Assembly (NCBI RefSeq): GCF_011075055.1
Contig: NC_058140.1
Coordinates: 8,366,988-8,430,987, forward strand
Origin: Mangifera indica
Lineage: Eukaryota > Streptophyta > Magnoliopsida > Sapindales > Anacardiaceae
Direction of reading: 5' to 3'
Length of the DNA: 64,000 nt
Within the stretch, counting starts at the first letter, position 1. Every line of letters begins with the position of its first letter. A program made the position numbers and the translations under genes. Positions 11,807 through 23,419 of the stretch are shown here, one piece after another. Under the pieces are notes generated by a model. It saw only the letters and a list, made by a program, of their open reading frames with translations, did no database searches and was not told where the DNA came from.

Positions 11807-12449
11807 GCCAAATAACTATTTTCCCCCAATCTTTAATAAAAGTGTAGTCTTTTTTTTTCATCCATTTTTTGTCAATTCATATGTTGAATTTTTATTTTAT
11901 TTATTTATTTAGTTTTGGATATTACCAATCTATCTTTATTTATTTATTGAAATTACAAAAATGCTTAAATAAATAATGGCCATTTAATTCTATCAACATT
12001 GTTTTCAATTTGCTTTTCCAAAAGCTTCTTCCCTCCCTATCTATGTGTATTTCCTTTGGTTTCTCTTCTCTCTTAATAAGTAAAAACATAAATTCTCTTT
12101 TTAAAATTTAATCAACATTGGGAAGAAGTATCTTGTGAACATTACAATAAGGATCACCCATCTTGAAAGTCAAACTCCTTAAAGCCAAAGCCCAAGCCAA
12201 TGAAGATCTACCAAGGATCCCCAAAACTAGTCCTCTACACCCCTTCATTCCTCAATAGAGCAACTACACCAAGCTTAGCCATCCTGAAGCTAAGAATGTA
12301 TGGTGAGAAACCAAATATGTGTGTCATGATAAACTAAGTAAGATAGTCATCATAATATTATGATCTCCTTAGCTTGTAAGGTGTCAACGTGGATCAATCA
12401 AAGATCAAGGTCGATACAAGAGTGGTGTTAAAGATGCAATTAGTACAAT
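11807..12449. other. Intergenic, no gene recognised
   Basis: AT-rich DNA between the duplicated peroxidase flank and the minus-strand Copia remnant. The last part (12100-12449) may be 3' sequence of that element, but no LTR ends were found. Confidence 0.5.
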
Positions 12450-14630
12450 CTAAAATGGAATCGCAATCCTACAGAAATAGAATAAACAAATTACAATTGA
12501 TTGTAGTTTATATAACACTCCCTCACAATTGTAGTTGAAGCTCACAAAGCTACAATTGGAGATGCAAGGAAAGAAAACATTTGTGAGACAACTATTTGTT
12601 AAATATATTTGCAAGTTGAGAAACAGTAGGAACATGTTGGAGTCAAAGAGCCCCACGACCAACAAACTCACAAATGAAGTGTAGATCGATGTCGATATGT
12701 CAAGTGTAAGCATGAAACACAAGATTGGTGTCCATGTAGAGAGCAAACTAATTGTCAAAAAGTAGAAAACAAGTTGAGTGAAGAGAAACTCGAGCTTGTG
12801 TAAAATATAACAAAACTATCGAACATTAGCAACAACATGTGTGAGAGCATGATAATTAGACTTTATACTAGATTGGGACACAATAGTTTGTTTCTTGGTA
12901 GTCCAACAAACGAAGTTGTGACCAAAAAAACATAACCACAGGGATAAAACATCGTGTTGAAACTTCAATAACCCAATCAACATCCAAATAATATGAGAGA
13001 TGAATATTGGAGCCACGATGAAAGGCAACAAGGTCATGAAATAAGGTGCCCTTAATATACCAAAAAATGTGCTTGACTACTTATATGTCTCAATGAATAG
13101 GAGCAAATAACCACTGGACAACCTAATTTACAATAAAAGAAATATTAGGTCGAGTGAGAGGAAGACATTGAAGACCACAAACCATGTTATGATAAAGTGT
13201 AACATCAAGAAATGGAACATCATCGACAGATAATAATGTCTTGAAAAAACAAAAGGGGTAGCACAGGGACACATGATTCAAGTTTGAAGTATTGTAATAG
13301 ATCTACCATGTAACAATTGAAGTGTTGTAACATATCTACCATGTAATAACGTTGAGAAAGATACAATGTGGTGGATTATCAAACAACTTCCACACTAAAG
13401 AAAAAGCTGAATGTGACCCTAGTCCTAACAAGTAAAGGTAGATACATAATTGTAATAATCGATGTATCAAAATTGATAGCAACTAAATCATCCATATAAG
13501 TAAACAAAATCACAATCGAGGATAAGGTATAATGGATGAATAGTAAAACTTTGAAACAATTGTTGGCAAAATCATAGTAAAAAAAAAAGGTACAACTGAT
13601 GATACCACACATTAGACACTTGTTTAAGGCCATAAATAGTCTTTATAAGACAACAAACATGAGACAGTCAATTAGGGTCGATGAAACTGGGAGACTGCTC
13701 TATGAAAACTTTTTCGATGAGATACCTTTGAAAAAAAAAACATTTTTGACATCAAGTTGATGAAATGGCCAACGATACATGGCAACAAGGGCTAGAATGG
13801 TACCAATGGTAGTCAACTTAACAACATGATTAAAGGTATCTCCAAAACCTACACCAGTTTACTGATGACAACCCTTGACAACTAAATGAGCCTTTTACCT
13901 CTTAATAGACATATCAGCTTGTTGTTTAACCTTGTAAACCCAACAATGACCAAACAAATTATGTTAAAGAGATGGCCAAACAAGAACCAAACTATTGTTC
14001 CATATAAGGTTATCACATTTTTCACTTATCGCCTAACACTAATAAGGAAAAGATTTTGCTTGCTTGTAAGTTGTCAATGCATGTAATACAAGACCTAAAG
14101 CCATAACAATAAGAGCATGTGACAATACATGAGGAGAGGAATCCATGATATTTGTTGCTTAAGAACTTTGGCCAAAGTGGCAATGTCTCAAATCAATCAA
14201 ACGTATAGTCTTCTAAAGAGTCAAGAACAATTGATGGTGAGACAGAAGAGTCAGTATAGGAAAACATTATCTGTAAGCAAGATGAATGAGACAACGAAGC
14301 ATTTGATGATAAAGAAGGAGAACCCACTGAATTTGGTAGTGACTACAAGCTATGTCAAGCTGCATATGGTCATAAGTACTAGATAAATATGGGCCCAAAA
14401 CATTAGAAAGTTGAACAGTCATGAACGTAACCAATAATGAGTGAAGCCCTAAAGAAGGCTCTAAGGAGGGATGAACAATAACAAATCTAGGAAAGGCAAT
14501 CTCATGAAACACCACATAGGGAGAAATGTAGACATGACTAATAGGTACATGGAGACAATAATGCTTATGATAAGAAACATCGTACCGCAAAAATAAATAG
14601 AGAATAGATTGTGGGTGTAACACCCATCAA
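12450..14630 (-). pseudogene. Ty1/Copia pol remnant (integrase end, RT, RNase H)
   Basis: Read on the minus strand from right to left it shows the Copia order: integrase C-terminal core (DVSYHKHYCLHVPISHVYIS, VVFHEIAFP) near 14500-14600, RT start (KAHLVVKG, TTIGTILALVA, FHQLDVKN) near 13740-13890, the RT catalytic region as YMDDLVAINFD near 13470-13500, RNase H as CWTTKKQTIVSQSS and NYHALTHV near 12820-12910, then HIDIDLHFICEFVGRG and VPTVSQLA near 12590-12720. Many stops and frame changes are present. No LTRs were found; the upstream end is cut abruptly by an LTR-like sequence at 14635. Confidence 0.88.
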
Positions 14631-14634
14631 AAAC

Positions 14635-16517
14635 GTTTTATCCTTTAGGATAAAGCACTACTAAAATCTATCATGCATGTATGATATTCTCAATCTATAA
14701 TCAAACATTCTATTGTCAACATACATATATCATAATTATTTGAATAATACCTCATGTCTTTATTAATAATATTAAAAACAGTAGTTAATTAAAAAAAAAT
14801 CCTCAAGCATTATAATCAAAATCGTAAATCCATATGTGTGCTAAATATAATAATCAAGTCTATCATAATTATATCATAAATCTATAGGCCAACCCTCAAT
14901 GTCTATGAGTCCATCTACCACATGTTGTTTTATTACCGATAAGTCATTTCACCCTTGTCACTTTTAATTCTATCACATGCAATATGTAAAGGAATGGAGT
15001 AATTGAAAAATACTTAATAAGTAAGAATGGTCTATTATATAATCTCTTAATAAGAGTGGTCAATTCTATAATCTCCTAATCAAATCTATCCCCTCTTATT
15101 TGCATACCCAGGTTATCTTTATCTCAATCTCAAGTTATCGATCTCAATCAAATTTAAGGAAATCAACGTACCCCTTTTAGTGACCAATTTCTAAAGCTCT
15201 CTAATCATGGTTGTTTTGTCTCTTTGCTAATTGACAAGCTCATGGTCCTAACTTATTAATCTATGGATGTAATTGTTAGACTCTTTATATCTTGATAAGT
15301 TCTAGCTAATCAATAGACACATGGTCTTGATAATTATCTCCTTATTTAAATGTACCAATTAATTGACTATACCCTATCTACATGTGCGCCTAGATCATAA
15401 GTACTCCCTTAATCAACATATATTCTTATAATTTACATCTCATAGGTATCATCTCATCTTTTATCTCAATGAAATATTTAGTCTCTATTGATACCTAATC
15501 ACCTAAAATTCTTTAAAACTTCTCTCTAGTTTAATCTATCTCTCCCTGGGTATTCACAATCAAATTTAGGTGTCCACTTGGGTATCTATCTTTAGACTCA
15601 TCTCGGCTCTTTATCGGGTCTTAGTCTCTTATTCAACAATCTTTTGATCTTATTCTGTGTATGCCCTATACATAATTAAATCATGTCATACATTTCATTT
15701 TATGTACAGGAGTACACTTGGTCATGCACGAGCGTACGTAGAATTATATGGACATACTATCACTCCCAAGTCTATCATGGGCATACATCCTTTAAATTCA
15801 TTAAGGTACGAGCATGTCCCTTCTAGTTATTTGACATCTATGATCACTCCTTGTTCTCATGGGTGTACATACATATACAAGGGGACGTACGGGCATGCAT
15901 GAATGGATGCAAATCTCCAAAGCACCGTTCATCATTTTCAATCTCAAAATCCTAAAGTTTAATCTAATTCCCCAGCCATGCATATTCGTACATGATCGAC
16001 ATATAGTTGTACCTAATGCTGAAAAAATATCTAAGCCACAGATAGTTGTGCATGCTTCACCACACATCCGTCCATTGGCAAAATCCAAATTCAAAGACAA
16101 GATGTACAAGTGTGCAAGCTTCCATGCACAGGCGTATGCCTTAATAAATTTTTATTATCCCGCCACATACACCTATGACTCTTCAAGTTCCGACCATATG
16201 CAGCATCCTATGAATTTCGACCATTCTTGTAGTAGCTCATGTAACTATTTCTATGCCATCGTGACATGAAATGCAACAAATTACACAATGCTTCAAATTT
16301 TTTTTTTTTAATAAAGTAGATAAAAATTACAAACTCATGACAAAGGACAACGTTGAGAGGTTTCAACTTGAAACTGAAAAAATATTGCAAACATAGAAGA
16401 GAAGATTTAAAGGTGAAATAGCTAGATAGAGAGAGTAAAGGAAAATGGAACTAAATGAAAAAGAGAGTTCCTAGCTCAATTATGAAGGGTTGATATCAAG
16501 GTAAAATGATGGTTACA
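14635..16517 (+). mobile_element. Possible LTR (TGTAACACCC ... GGTTACA), about 1.9 kb
   Basis: It starts TGTAACACCC, as the Gypsy LTR at 5712-7779 does, and a candidate end GATGGTTACA lies at 16508-16517. The interior has compositional features common in large plant Gypsy LTRs (GTACGGGCATGCATG-type text near 15880). It interrupts the minus-strand Copia remnant at its left edge. No clear target duplication and no internal domain adjoin it, so it may be a solo or truncated LTR, or the right boundary may be wrong. Confidence 0.35.
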
Positions 16518-18142
16518 ATTTATTTAGTTAGGAGATGCCTGTATAAAATAACTTTTCTTGGCTTTCAAATAACAGTCTTATTTAATAAAAATAGATGATA
16601 AAATATATTTTTTGAACTTAAAAAAATCAAAAATTGCAATATCATCAAAGTTCAGATAGAAAATACTCATGTGACCAAATCCAATACTCTATTCTCACAT
16701 GAAACACATTATATTGATTTTAATTTTATGAGAGATCAAGCTGCGGAGAAACAACTATGTGTTGCTCTCGTAAAATATTAATTTCTTATTGATATTTTTT
16801 AGTAATAATTCTACACCTGATCAATATAGCTTCCCTAAAATATAATTTCTTATAAATAATTTTTACTATAACAATTCTCTACCTGTTCAATAATTTTATT
16901 TAAAGTATTCCCTCAGCTCCATTCCAATCAATCCATAGACTCATGATCTTTTTATCGATAGTTGTATAGATGTGTAATTAAGTTGAATTGAATTAAATAG
17001 TGTTTGTCGAGATGGTAGAAAGGCAGAGTTGGTAGACAAGAGCAACCTACTTGAGTTTGATTCAAAAAATCATAGTTAAACCCTTGAACTTTTAAAATTT
17101 ATAGGTAAACCTCACATATATTCATCAATGACTTTACATGCAAAGTTATAAGAAGCCAGATTTATGGGGTATAAATAAAATTTAAAGCCACCTAGAGTTT
17201 ATTGATATTTAATTTGAATTTAATCATGAATGTACAAGTTTATTTAACTAATCAACAAGTTAAAACTCAATTCAAGAATCAAATTTGAATATGAGTATTG
17301 TTCAATAATAATTGATCTGAGTTAAGTCAAACCGTAAGCAACTTGTCTGATTGATACCCCAAATCAATAATTAACGCACATACAATCAATTACTAATAAG
17401 TTGCTCCCGTAAAAATCTGATGGGCAGTGTATATATCAAATTGTAAGATTTGATAAACATGAATTGAATAAATTTTGATCATACAATCTTAATTCCATAT
17501 GATCTACATATATAATATAAAATATTGAGTTTGTAACCTACCCAAATACTATATAATATAAGTTAAAAAAAATTTTTATATCACTCTTCTAAATAGTTTA
17601 TTTACTGTAAGAACCAACATTCTGTTTTTTCATCTGTTTCTTCGCTGGAAATCTCCATCAACTAAACTAGATTCTGACTGATTTTTTTTTTTGTATATTC
17701 AGGCGTTTTAGTGTTTCTTCAGTGGATTGCTACATTATTTCAGCAATTATATATATTTTTCGTCAACAATAAACATTTTCTAGCAAGTCTCCGATGACTT
17801 TTAGGTTTGAAATACAAAAGATTTGTAATATTATATAATATATTTGCTGCTGCTACTTGTTATGTAAAATTTAATGTATAAAATTTTATTGTGTAAAATT
17901 TATTTTGATTGACATATCAATTAATTAATGTACTTTTTTATTATAGATATATGTAAATATAATGCAACTTCACTGTATATTTAATATTGTAATAATTTAT
18001 TTCATTCTTATCAATCTTGTGTGGTGTGTTCTCTTGTAAAGTGTAATAAAGTGATGAGCCAATGTACTGTGGTGTACACTGTGCAATATGTGTAGAATGT
18101 AATTTTCGTCTTATTTAATGTGCAATTTTAATTGAAATTCAT
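16518..18142. other. AT-rich intergenic DNA with a weak tRNA-like site
   Basis: No gene recognised. Near 17020-17062 the sequence GGCAGAGTTGGTAGACAAG followed 20-25 bases later by GAGTTTGATTC resembles pol III A and B boxes at tRNA/SINE spacing, but no clean tail or target duplication was seen. It is therefore not called as a SINE. Confidence 0.4.
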
Positions 18143-18410
18143 AAAGGACATTTCGGTCATAAGATTTAAAGATTATTTTAATAATTTATTTTTTATTATT
18201 TTGTTTAATTTATTAATAATAAATTATTACAATAATATTTTATTATCAATGATTATATGATAAATAATATAGATCCATAAGAAACACTTTGGTTATAGGA
18301 TTTAAAGATTAATTTGATAATCTATCTTTTATTATTTTGTTTAGTTTATCAATAATAAAATATTACAGTAATATTTTATTATCAATGGTTATATGATAAA
18401 TAATATAGGC
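18143..18410. repeat. Tandem duplication, about 136-bp AT-rich unit x2
   Basis: Units at about 18143-18274 and 18279-18410 share GATTTAAAGATTA, TATTATTTTGTTTA, AATATTTTATTATCAATG and TATATGATAAATAATATAG with a few substitutions. The second unit abuts the MITE-like repeat that follows. Confidence 0.85.
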
Positions 18411-18790
18411 GGTAATCTAATTACTACTTTCACCTTAGATATTAAAAGATTACCAAAATAATATAGATTTTATTATAATTATATTATTATTTATTAATTT
18501 TTAAGATAAAAATAAATATAAAAATATTTTAATATCAATTTTTAATTTTTAATATAATAATATAGGCGTTAATCTCGAATATATTAATTTTTAATTAATA
18601 TAATAATATAATATAAAAATATTTAAAAATAATTATATTAGAAGGTATTTAAATAAAATAATTTATTAGTATTTTTTTATTATCTTTAACTAAATATAAT
18701 AATTATTTATATCTATCAAATTTTATCAAATATAATAATTTTTTATACTTAATAATTTTTTAAATAATTTATTTTTATGATAATTTTTTT
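18411..18790 (-). repeat. AT-rich MITE-like repeat, inverted relative of 32590-32935
   Basis: The reverse complement aligns along its length with 32590-32935. Shared blocks include AATAATTATTATATTTG, ATACTAATAAATTATTTTA, TATAATTATTTTTAAATATT and TTAATAAATAATAATATAAT, each 15-20 bases. It has no coding capacity. A dispersed non-autonomous DNA element is the simplest reading; exact ends are uncertain. Confidence 0.6.
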
Positions 18791-20180
18791 TTATTATACA
18801 AACTAAATACTGTATACGATATAATAAAGTTTTGACTGCTACTGAGCCTGAGTGCGTACACTACTGTGCAGACTACAGAGTGTAATTGTTTAATCCTGTT
18901 TAGCAATTTTATCAATCTTTCTATTCTTGTCTTCTGCAGAGCGTAATTAAAAATCTTGTAATGTGCAATTTTTGATGCCATTGTTTATCAATGTACGTAA
19001 AAATCTACGGTTGTATTTACTGTTTTGTAAATTAGATTTTAATCACTTTATGTTTATATATATAATTAATTATTTGAAAAATTAAAATTTTTATCCTTAT
19101 TTTAATATATATATATATATATATATATAATTCATTTAAAAATTTAAACAAATATACCACAACAGTAATCTATTTTTTCAAAATATCCCTCTTGACTTAA
19201 CCTATACAAAGATTCTTTCTCTTTTTCTCTACAACTTTAAAAAATATTTTATGTTAATAGAAACTATTTGAAACAATGAGATGATGGTATAATATATAAT
19301 ATAATAATAATTAAAAATTAAAATAGTGAGATAGTCATTGATATCACTTTTAATGCGTTGAAAGTTAAAATGGAACGCTAACCCATTCCTATAGATTTAA
19401 TTTTTAAAATGGCATGGGTTACGTAAGTGAAATTAAAAATTTTGGAATTGAAAATTTTTAGATTAAATTTTAACTTCTTTTTACTTACTTGATCTTATCT
19501 CCCTAAATTCTGGGTGACGTCAATGTTTATATTGAAGCCACCTGTGAGAGCATGCAATGAAGGTCTTGACGTGAGACATAAAACAGAGAATATTGCATAG
19601 AATCTTGCAAAGATTGTATAGAATATGAATATAATGCAATGTATTCAACAAGCAAAAAATATTATAATAAATATATATGAATAATGCACTGACAAACAAA
19701 GAATATTATAATAAATATATATGAATAATGCACTAACAAGCAGAGAATATAATGAATATGTAAAAGACTTTGCTTGTTTGCTTCCATTTTTCTTTCACGT
19801 GAAAGTTTTGCTTGCTTCTATATATATGCACACTTTTGCAAATTTTCTACAAAAGTATTTGCTTGCTTGCTTCCATATAGCATATATAATATAGATTGTC
19901 AGATTGTTTTTTCTGTACATGAAGAAAATTCAACGAACAACTTCATCAATTATTTGCAGTGTTAACGTAATGACTAGACAATAGGTCAGGTTTCGTTATA
20001 AAAATAGAAGCATAATTGTATCGTATCAAATTTAATTTAGTTCGAATTCAATATAAATTGAAATTTAATTCCGTTTGAATTCAAATTAATATGGAATTAA
20101 TTTGAAATTGAAATTGAAATTAATTTGACTTGATCGAATTAATTTCAAATTAAATTGAAATGTGTGTGTTTGGGATAGGG
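18791..20180. other. AT-rich intergenic DNA with short tandem repeats
   Basis: No gene recognised. A 44-bp unit (containing TATTATAATAAATATATATG and AATAATGCACT) is repeated twice plus a partial third copy at about 19648-19760. At 20040-20160 there is repetitive AATT/GAAATT-rich text. A TA run lies near 19105-19130. Confidence 0.6.
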
Positions 20181-20219
20181 AAGGTTGGTGGTGCTGCCAA
20201 GCCTTCTGCCACCAACCTT
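20181..20219. repeat. Hairpin at the left end of the MULE
   Basis: AAGGTTGGTGG (20181-20191) is the exact reverse complement of CCACCAACCTT (20209-20219), separated by 17 bases. Confidence 0.75.
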
Positions 20220-20954
20220 GTGAATCTATTTCTTTTTAGTATGTTGTGCCATCCATCAAATTTAGTAAGTAGATTTTTTTTTATATGCTGGTGATTGAAA
20301 TCTTAAATATAGCTTAATTAACATTTAAAACTCAAGAATGGTAATCTCACATCAAATATTATGAACACCCAAATTTAACAGTGTTTATGAAACATTTCAT
20401 TTTAAATATTTTGAACTGAAGTTGATGTCATTCATATTAATTTAGTGAAAATCCAATTTTTTTATTCCAATGTTACATTAGTTAATGTCAACTATATTAA
20501 TAATAATCCAGTTTGGCCCACCAACCTTTTTTCTGCTAGTTCAGATTTCAATTTTGCCTGTCACCAATTCATTCTTTTAAAAAATGTTACTCATAAAAAA
20601 ATTTATTTTAATAATGCTAATTCCAGTTTTTTTGATTTCAATGTTACATTCGCTAATGTCAACCATGTTAATTTAATAATGATAATTCAGTTTGTTTGAT
20701 TAATGTTTGATTAAAATGATTATCTTTCATTACTTTTTCATTAATGTAATTTAACGAATTAATATATATTTTCAAACATTTACAATCAACTACCAGAAAG
20801 GGATGTACAAGTTCCATGATGCATACAAATTTCGAGTGCACATGTCGCTTTGGACAAAGACGGACACTATGACTATAATTAAGAATAAACTAGCATTTAC
20901 TCAGAGAGCTATTTTTTAGACAACCTGTTTCAGACACTTATTAGATTTGGTGGA

Positions 20955-21527
20955 GCCATAATTCAGTGTTGTATTTATTCAAGCGATGTTATTTCATATG
21001 ATTATCTGCAAGGACCCAGATAGAGAAATATGGTTCAAAATAAATAGTGTTGAGTTCTGATTCAGCCTTGTGGCGTTTGCGTTAGTCACTGGTCTAATTT
21101 TTGGGGAGGACATGCACTTGTCTAACTACGTTGATTACACAGGGACACCTCGACTAAGACAGGAATACTTTTCGGTTATTCACAGGTTGTTATCCCATGA
21201 GGAGATCGAGCAAGCAATTAGCGATCAAATTTGGGGAGACAATGACGATGACGTAATGAAGTTTGCAGTTTTGTATTATACGTTTACAGAATTATTACGG
21301 GCGGACAACAGAACCAAAATACCTGATTATTTTTTGCATTTAGCAGACAATTTAAATGCATTTAGTTAGTACCCATAGAGAATGGTGACATAGAATAAAA
21401 CAATTGAATCGATGCAGAAGAGTATCCATAACAAATATCAATATTGTGTTGAACACCACTTACCATATACAAGTCCTCTCCCACTTCTTAGTTACAATAT
21501 TTGGGGATACCCGATTACTTTCTAGGT
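20955..21527 (+). pseudogene. DUF1985-domain part of a MULE-borne Ulp1-like gene
   Basis: Recognised from REIWFKINSVEF near 21025-21058, VAFALVTGLIFG from 21070, VMKFAVLYYTFTELL near 21255-21300, IPDYFLHLADNLNAF near 21320-21365, then YCVEHHLPYTSPLPLLSYNIWGYP ending near 21525 at a plausible GTAAGT donor. This order is that of DUF1985, a domain usually joined to a Ulp1-type (SUMO-protease-like) C48 peptidase in plant MULEs. At least three in-frame stops (TGATTC before the domain core, and TAG at 21367-21369, for example) break it. The peptidase part follows beyond the LTR fragment at 21617-22026. Confidence 0.8.
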
Positions 21528-21616
21528 AAGTGTCGCCTAATAGATAAAGTTTACATTTATATTTACGATTGTAAATACTAACCATAAATGTTATACATTG
21601 TGTAGTATTGGATTTA

Positions 21617-22026
21617 CTGAGTGTTCTTATCTTTCACTTCCTTTTCTTTCATGATTGTAGGTACAGGTGATCGTGGTAGTACGAGGTAGGGTCAGGTCAG
21701 CGAAGATAGATCTGTCTATAGCAGGTTATCTCTAGTTTGTGTTACATGTATACAATTGCATATCTTGTTGACTTTTGACCTTCTTAAGATGGTTGTACAG
21801 TTGTATATGATTACTCCATATTTTTAGATGCTTTCAAATGAGTTTTCATATGGGATATATGCATCTTTTGTTCACTTTCAGATTTTCAGTTTTCATAGAA
21901 TAATTTCTAAACACTTTTAGTAATGAGTTTAGTTTAAAGTATTTTTTTTTAAATAATAAACACTCTAGATATTAATTCGTAATATTTCTCCTTCGGAGGG
22001 TAGTAATTCGAGGGAGGGATGTTACA
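21617..22026 (+). mobile_element. Ty3/Gypsy LTR fragment (last about 410 bases)
   Basis: Ends GGAGGGATGTTACA at 22026. Its reverse complement aligns closely with 5712 to about 6140, the terminal part of the large Gypsy LTR. Shared text includes CCTGACCCTACCTCG/CCTGACTCTACCTCG, AAGGTCAAAAGTCAACAAGA and AGATAAGAACACTCAG. No primer-binding site follows, so it is a truncated solo remnant lying between the DUF1985 and peptidase parts of the MULE gene. Confidence 0.85.
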
Positions 22027-22079
22027 TATGTGTCAAATAATGATAGTCGATGTGTCTTCCTTAGGGGACCCACTAGAAT

Positions 22080-22900
22080 GATAGCCTATATGAGCAAACC
22101 ATGGTGGACCCAAATTGTAACACCAAAGCAATAGTTGAAAAACATGGTATGCATCATTCCTTTGTATTAGTTCATATTGGTTATCACTTTCAACTTATGA
22201 TCTAACTTATTTGTGTACACAACACATTGAAGCTTTCATAGGAATCCTCCGTAAATCTTTTCTAGATGGTAACAAGACAACTGTTTTGACCCAGTTCGTT
22301 GCACTTCTCCTACAGTGTTATAATAAGTTCAAATGGTTGGGTGCAAATATGGAGTGACCCCTATTTTTCCTAGATCAAATCAATGGCGTCTCATATGTAT
22401 AATCCATTGAATTCTTTCAAACATGGAGTAGTGTTAACAAAGTGGTTTATAACTGTAAGTCGTTTTCGGTATACTGTTATTGGTAACTGTACTTATTTCT
22501 CTTCATTGGTTGATAGATATTCATTCCCCTCAATATCGACAACCAACATTGGATGTATGGCATATTGGATATCAATGATCGAAAGTTGTATGTATATGAC
22601 TTTGCCTAATATACCACTCGCTTAGAGAGGGTGAAGAAGTTGATGTTATATAAGACATTAACACACCTAATGAACGCTAGTAATTTTATACATCAAATGA
22701 AATTCAACTACCAGATACTCCACCAACGTTACAATACCAGTGTGTTAATGACATGCCAAAATAAGATGTAGCAAGTGGAAACTGTGACCTTTTTTTACTT
22801 ATGTTTATGAAATACTTTGCCCGAGATCGTTTATTTAATTTCACATCGAAACATTCTAAGAGGTTAAGAATGCGTATGGCCACAACCATACTCCAATGGA
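22080..22900 (+). pseudogene. Ulp1-like (C48) peptidase part of the MULE gene
   Basis: Frames shift, but the family text is clear: HIEAFIGILRKSFLDGNKT near 22230, LLLQCYNKFKWLGANM near 22307-22352, IPLNIDNQHWMYGILDINDRKLYVYD near 22525-22600 (catalytic-type HW pair), and SGNCDLFLLMFMKYFARD near 22775-22825, which carries the nucleophile-type Cys. In such elements this domain is fused to DUF1985; its substrate is unknown. Stops and frame changes mean it is no longer coding. Confidence 0.75.
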
Positions 22901-23419
22901 GGGCCTTTAGTAAGTATTTAGGGTTTACAGGTTTGTTTATATGTTACTAGACTTTACTTAATTAGTTATATTTATTAAATTCAATTGGATTGTGAAAATA
23001 CAGGTTTTGAGGAATTTGATTAAGACGTGGGTGGGCTGGCATGCATATGAATTGGATTTCATTTTATTATTGTTTCAGTAATGTATTTACAGTATAAATC
23101 ATAACTTCCTTTTGATGATTTCTTAATGCTTATTTATGAAATGAAACGAATTAATAAAATATGTTAATATGAAATACATGGTATGATATAATAAAAAATC
23201 AAATATATACATAAAATGAACAATAACAAATAAATGTCATGGTAATTCCATTTTGTTGTTTTGATATATTGTCATCACGTACATGTAAGAGCCTAAACAT
23301 AAAAAATTAATACATTAAAATTTGTACAAAACCCAATAAATAAATTACAAAAAATTAAATATGCAATATATGTACAATTAAAATTATAATATTAGATGCA
23401 ATCAAAAAATTAACCATGA

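Noticed and set aside
17015..17065. tRNA-like A and B boxes at normal spacing
   Set aside because: No acceptor-stem pairing, clean tail or target duplication could be seen, so neither a tRNA gene nor a SINE is called.
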